A DNA stretch of 33,941 nt. It comes from Sandaracinobacter neustonicus (GTDB lineage Bacteria; Pseudomonadota; Alphaproteobacteria; Sphingomonadales; Sphingomonadaceae). Below the pieces are notes generated by a model. The model worked only from the letters and a program-made list of their open reading frames with translations, searched no databases and was not told the DNA's origin. Both the position numbers and the translations under genes were made by a program. The stretch lies in the NCBI RefSeq assembly GCF_006385875.1, contig NZ_VFSU01000004.1, positions 1 through 33,941 on the forward strand, in the 5' to 3' direction. Positions within the stretch are counted from its first letter, which is position 1; each line of letters opens with the position of its first letter. Below are positions 31,441 through 33,941 of this stretch, one piece after another.

Positions 31441-31500
31441 TGATCATTGTATATATTGATGAAAGCCGGTCAATCCCCGGCGAACATAAAATGATCATTG
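31441..31500 (-). promoter_or_regulatory. promoter of aminotransferase-peptidase operon with repeated TGATCATTG
   Basis: On the minus strand a -35 TTGACC (31473-31468) and a -10 TACAAT (31451-31446) are 16 bases apart, about 60 bases before the start codon. TGATCATTG occurs at 31441-31449, overlapping the -10, and at 31492-31500, upstream of the -35. The second copy lies in the 10-bp palindrome AATGATCATT. The area is AT-rich against its surroundings. The pair suits a repressor such as the adjacent TetR-type protein. Confidence 0.6.
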
Positions 31501-31579
31501 CGCATATCGAGGCGGCCCGAACGTCCACGAGGTTCGGGTGAAACGACTTCGTGATTTGCAAGGCTCGGGCGGAAGCGCC

Positions 31580-32239
31580 TCAGCTTTTGTGCAGATAAGT
31601 CCGCGTCAGTTCGGCCACGAACTCGCGTTGCGCCGTTCGCGTGCCGCGCGGGTTGGAAATCAGGCTGGTCGCCATGGCGGCCGCCAGCCCATAGATGAAG
31701 GCGAAGAACGCATAGGCCTTCTGGCAATTCTCGTGCGACCATTTGATGTCGTCGGCACGGAATATGTCCTCCCCGTAAACGATGTGCGTCAGCATCGCGA
31801 GGGATTCATCCGCCTTCGAAACATAGGTTTCATTCTGTTGCGGGTTCTTGATGTAGCCGAACATGATGCGGAACAGCTGGGGATGCTGCAGGTTCAGATC
31901 CACCGTCTGGATCGCGCAGGAAATCATCATCTCCTCGTTCGAGAGATTGCTGCGCAGCAGCTTCGTCATCATCTGTGAGCGGACTTCGAAACCCTTCGCT
32001 GCAATCTCCAGCAGCAGATAGTCGAGGCTGGGATAATGATTGTAGAAGTTGGCGGACGTCACCCCGATGTCCCGGCAGAGGCGGCGGGCTGTGATGTCCT
32101 CCACCGTTTCGCTTTCAAGGATCAGTTCGGCCGCCTCCAGCAGACGCTGCGGCACATTGCCCTTGTGATAGGGTTCGCGCGCAGCTCCCTGTTCTGCCGG
32201 TTCCGGTGCCGCCGATTCCAAGGGGTTTGTCGCGCTCAT
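31580..32239 (-). CDS. TetR/AcrR-family transcriptional regulator
   Basis: The 219-residue regulator has an N-terminal TetR helix-turn-helix at about residues 27-73: RLLEAAELILESETVEDITA, then RRLCRDIGVTSANFYNHYPSLDYLL. A helical ligand-binding domain follows, with little conservation. The start at 32239 has GGAGCAAG just upstream; an in-frame ATG at 32302 lacks one and adds an Arg-rich leader. It lies directly upstream of, and on the same strand as, the aminotransferase-peptidase operon, but with 193 bases and a promoter between them. A 21-base palindrome about 60 bases before its own start may be its autoregulatory site. Confidence 0.9.
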   Translation of the reverse strand: MSATNPLESAAPEPAEQGAAREPYHKGNVPQRLLEAAELILESETVEDITARRLCRDIGVTSANFYNHYPSLDYLLLEIAAKGFEVRSQMMTKLLRSNLSNEEMMISCAIQTVDLNLQHPQLFRIMFGYIKNPQQNETYVSKADESLAMLTHIVYGEDIFRADDIKWSHENCQKAYAFFAFIYGLAAAMATSLISNPRGTRTAQREFVAELTRTYLHKS

Positions 32240-32295
32240 CTTGCTCCGGCCCAGTTTCTCACCTCGTCCTGCCCTCGCCCTTCGGAGGAACGCGC

Positions 32296-32316
32296 GGGAC
32301 AAATCCCTGATGTCCC
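32296..32316. promoter_or_regulatory. palindrome upstream of tetR-type gene
   Basis: GGGACA (32296-32301) and TGTCCC (32311-32316) form a perfect 6-bp inverted repeat around a 9-base gap, 57-77 bases before the TetR-type start. The length of about 21 bases is usual for TetR operators, so autoregulation is possible. It shares no sequence with TGATCATTG at 31441-31500, which weakens the case for one protein binding both. Confidence 0.35.
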
Positions 32317-32350
32317 TATCGTTACGCCATGGTTTACGCTTCGAAAAGCC

Positions 32351-33067
32351 CTACACATCCGGCCATGGCCATGGGGTGTCCAGCTCGGCGATGCGGGCAA
32401 GGCGCAGCAGGATATCGTCCCGATGCCGTCGCGCTGTGATCTGTAGCCCCACTGGAAGCCCCGCCGACGTAAAGCCCGCCGGAATGGAAATGGAGGGGTT
32501 CCAGCAGGCGTTGGCCAGCATACCGAACGGCTCCGCCCCGGTTTCGGATGCATCGCGGCCGTCGATCATCTGCGGGATCAATTCGTCGGCACCATAAGGC
32601 GCGCAGGCGGTCGCGGGGGTGAACAGCAGGTCGGTTTCGGTGAACAGCCCGGCCACCTGCTGTTCCAGCAGATGCACCTGCTTCCACGATTGCGCCACGT
32701 CGACCTCATCGCGATGGGCGCGCAGCTTCAGGATCAGGCTTTGAACCGGCGCTGATAGCATGGGGAAGCCATCCGGCAGGATGCCGTCGCGCGTAAATTC
32801 CTCCTCCAGCCCCGCGCCCATGATGGCCCCGAAATGCCGGTAGATGTTCACGGGATGGAATGGGATCTCGACCGGAACGAGGTTGGCCGCCCGCACCAGC
32901 CGCAGCATCGCAGCATGGCAGATTTCCACCACCTCCGGTTCGACCGGGGCATAGCCATGATCAGCCGACCATGTGGCGCGAAGCCCGGCCACGTCCAGTG
33001 TTTCGATACGCGCCTCGAACGAGCCCGGGAACGCGGGCAGCGACTGCCGGTCACCGTCGTGCGGGCC
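32351..33067 (-). pseudogene. amidase-signature-family gene, 5' half lost at IS junction
   Basis: About 238 codons encode the C-terminal half of an amidase-signature enzyme: GPHDGDRQSLP at the break, the LFTPATACAPYGA block, and the terminal ISIPAGFTSAGLPVGLQITA. Full-length family members have 450-500 residues, and the Ser-cisSer-Lys catalytic centre lies in the missing N-terminal half, so the remnant cannot be active. The frame runs straight into the end of the IS4-type element at about 33067-33075. No proper start codon is present (only TTG at 33073). Before disruption the enzyme would have hydrolysed an amide, in keeping with the neighbouring catabolic genes. Confidence 0.85.
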
Positions 33068-33941
33068 TTTCAATTACCCACAAATGTTGCGGCTGACGTT
33101 AGCACCGATTTTGATGTCCATCAGGCGAGACCATCCTCTCCAGATGACGATGTTGCCAGGCGGCGGATCATGGGCTCGCGCAAGATAGCCTCCGAGCCGG
33201 GCGATTTGGGTTAGATAGTCGGAAAGGGTTCTGCCTGGCGGTTCATTCCTTCGGGAAGCTGCGAGGTGGTCGATCAGGGTAATTTCGACATCGGTCAGGA
33301 TCAGCCGAGGCGATGCGTCAGGAGCAGCGCGATTGATCATGGTCATCCAAAACAGGCGCCATGACAGAATGCAGAATATGGCGATCAGATTGGCGAGGCG
33401 TTCGGCGGTCCGCAGCCGCGCATCTTCGGCTCGGCAGCCAGATTTGAGTATCTTGTGGAAGAGTTCGATCTTCCAACGCTGAGCATACCAGTCGAGCTTT
33501 TCGATGGCTTCGTCAGGCGTCGTTACCGGCAGATCGGTGATGAGCCGCCAGTCGATTGGGGGGCGCCCTTCAGGCGTTCCACTCTCACGGGCATGCAAGA
33601 TGGTCAGGCTGAGTGAAGGATAGCGCTTTTGCTTTCCGATCGGCGGCAAAACTTGGATGCGCCTATAGCGCAGTTCGATGTCGGCATGATCGTCTTTGCC
33701 AATGGTGATCCGAGGCGTGCCTTGCACGGTGGTTTCGCTCATTTCGTCGGCGATCGTATGGCCACCGTCGCCAGCCAGACGATCGACACAGGTGCGGACC
33801 AAGAAATGCGTGCCGAGCGCCTGTGTTTCGCAGAAGAACTCGTAAATGTCGTTCTCTCGATCGCCAATGTGAACCAGTCGCTCCGGATCGCCTAGCAGGG
33901 TGGTCGATTGACGCATATTCTCGAGCCAGCGGTAGCTCTCC
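33068..33941 (-). mobile_element. IS4-family insertion sequence, partial (runs off window)
   Basis: The element is defined by its transposase gene and by the abrupt break in the amidase frame. The inner end must lie just past the transposase stop, between about 33061 and 33076; I could not define the terminal repeat or a target duplication because the other end is outside the window. It interrupts the amidase gene. Confidence 0.75.
33074..33941 (-). CDS. IS4-family transposase (IS50/Tn5-like), 5' end outside window
   Basis: At least 289 C-terminal codons of a DDE transposase are present; the frame continues upstream of the apparent ATG at 33916 as ESYRWLEN and leaves the window. Visible are the second-Asp region VHIGDRENDIYEFF, an RLITDLPV segment, and the IS4 signature Y-x2-R-x3-E-x6-K in WYAQRWKIELFHKILKSG, holding the catalytic Glu. 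The layout and wording match the IS50/Tn5 branch. No internal stop or frameshift is seen, so the enzyme may be active. Confidence 0.9.
   Translation of the reverse strand, partial: ESYRWLENMRQSTTLLGDPERLVHIGDRENDIYEFFCETQALGTHFLVRTCVDRLAGDGGHTIADEMSETTVQGTPRITIGKDDHADIELRYRRIQVLPPIGKQKRYPSLSLTILHARESGTPEGRPPIDWRLITDLPVTTPDEAIEKLDWYAQRWKIELFHKILKSGCRAEDARLRTAERLANLIAIFCILSWRLFWMTMINRAAPDASPRLILTDVEITLIDHLAASRRNEPPGRTLSDYLTQIARLGGYLARAHDPPPGNIVIWRGWSRLMDIKIGANVSRNICG

Overview
The window looks like chromosomal DNA of a high-GC alphaproteobacterium, most likely of the order Sphingomonadales. Pointers are an S9 protein with an Ala/Pro-rich N-terminal extension, heme A synthase CtaA, a short pyruvoyl-type Psd next to PssA, an alphaproteobacterial SOS box (GTTC-N7-GTTC), and a TonB-dependent receptor serving a catabolic cluster. 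The taxonomic placement is inferred from gene content; no search was run.

Left part, 1-4.4 kb, is housekeeping. On the minus strand lie ctaA, rplM and rpsI, followed by a strong intrinsic terminator. On the plus strand lie psd and pssA (phosphatidylethanolamine synthesis). Next to pssA is a 76-residue minus-strand membrane protein whose promoter carries a well-placed LexA box; it may be an undescribed SOS effector.

4.5-12.6 kb is a self-contained export module. A histidine kinase and a degenerate NtrC-like regulator (no GAFTGA loop, altered Walker A and B) are transcribed leftward. They diverge from a HlyD-type adaptor, a MacB/LolD-type ATPase, an FtsX-type permease and a TolC-like outer-membrane protein. 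A perfect inverted repeat spans the adaptor start codon.

12.6-15 kb holds a divergent MFS exporter/LysR pair. The 3' end of the MFS gene runs into the C-terminal half of an NTF2/SnoaL-like gene, a scar of a deletion. About 550 bases without a convincing gene follow.

15.5-33 kb is an accessory nitrogen-compound catabolic region. An Lrp-type regulator faces a minus-strand cupin/SDR/branched-chain aminotransferase operon. A TonB-dependent receptor, an NCS1-type permease (split by a -1 frameshift), a threonine-aldolase-like enzyme, a MalT/LuxR-like regulator and a hydantoinase/oxoprolinase + DUF917 pair appear to form one regulon. The three relevant promoter regions share CTACCC direct repeats about two helical turns apart, and two of them share an identical 17-base box. 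This suggests dedicated uptake and ring opening of a hydantoin-like compound. A palindromic 160-bp MITE sits exactly on the stop codon of the DUF917 gene. Beyond it a TetR regulator, a class III aminotransferase resembling beta-amino-acid/GSA aminotransferases and a P1-family (DmpA/BapA-type) aminopeptidase form a second catabolic unit. The window ends in an IS4-family element that has cut off the 5' half of an amidase gene.
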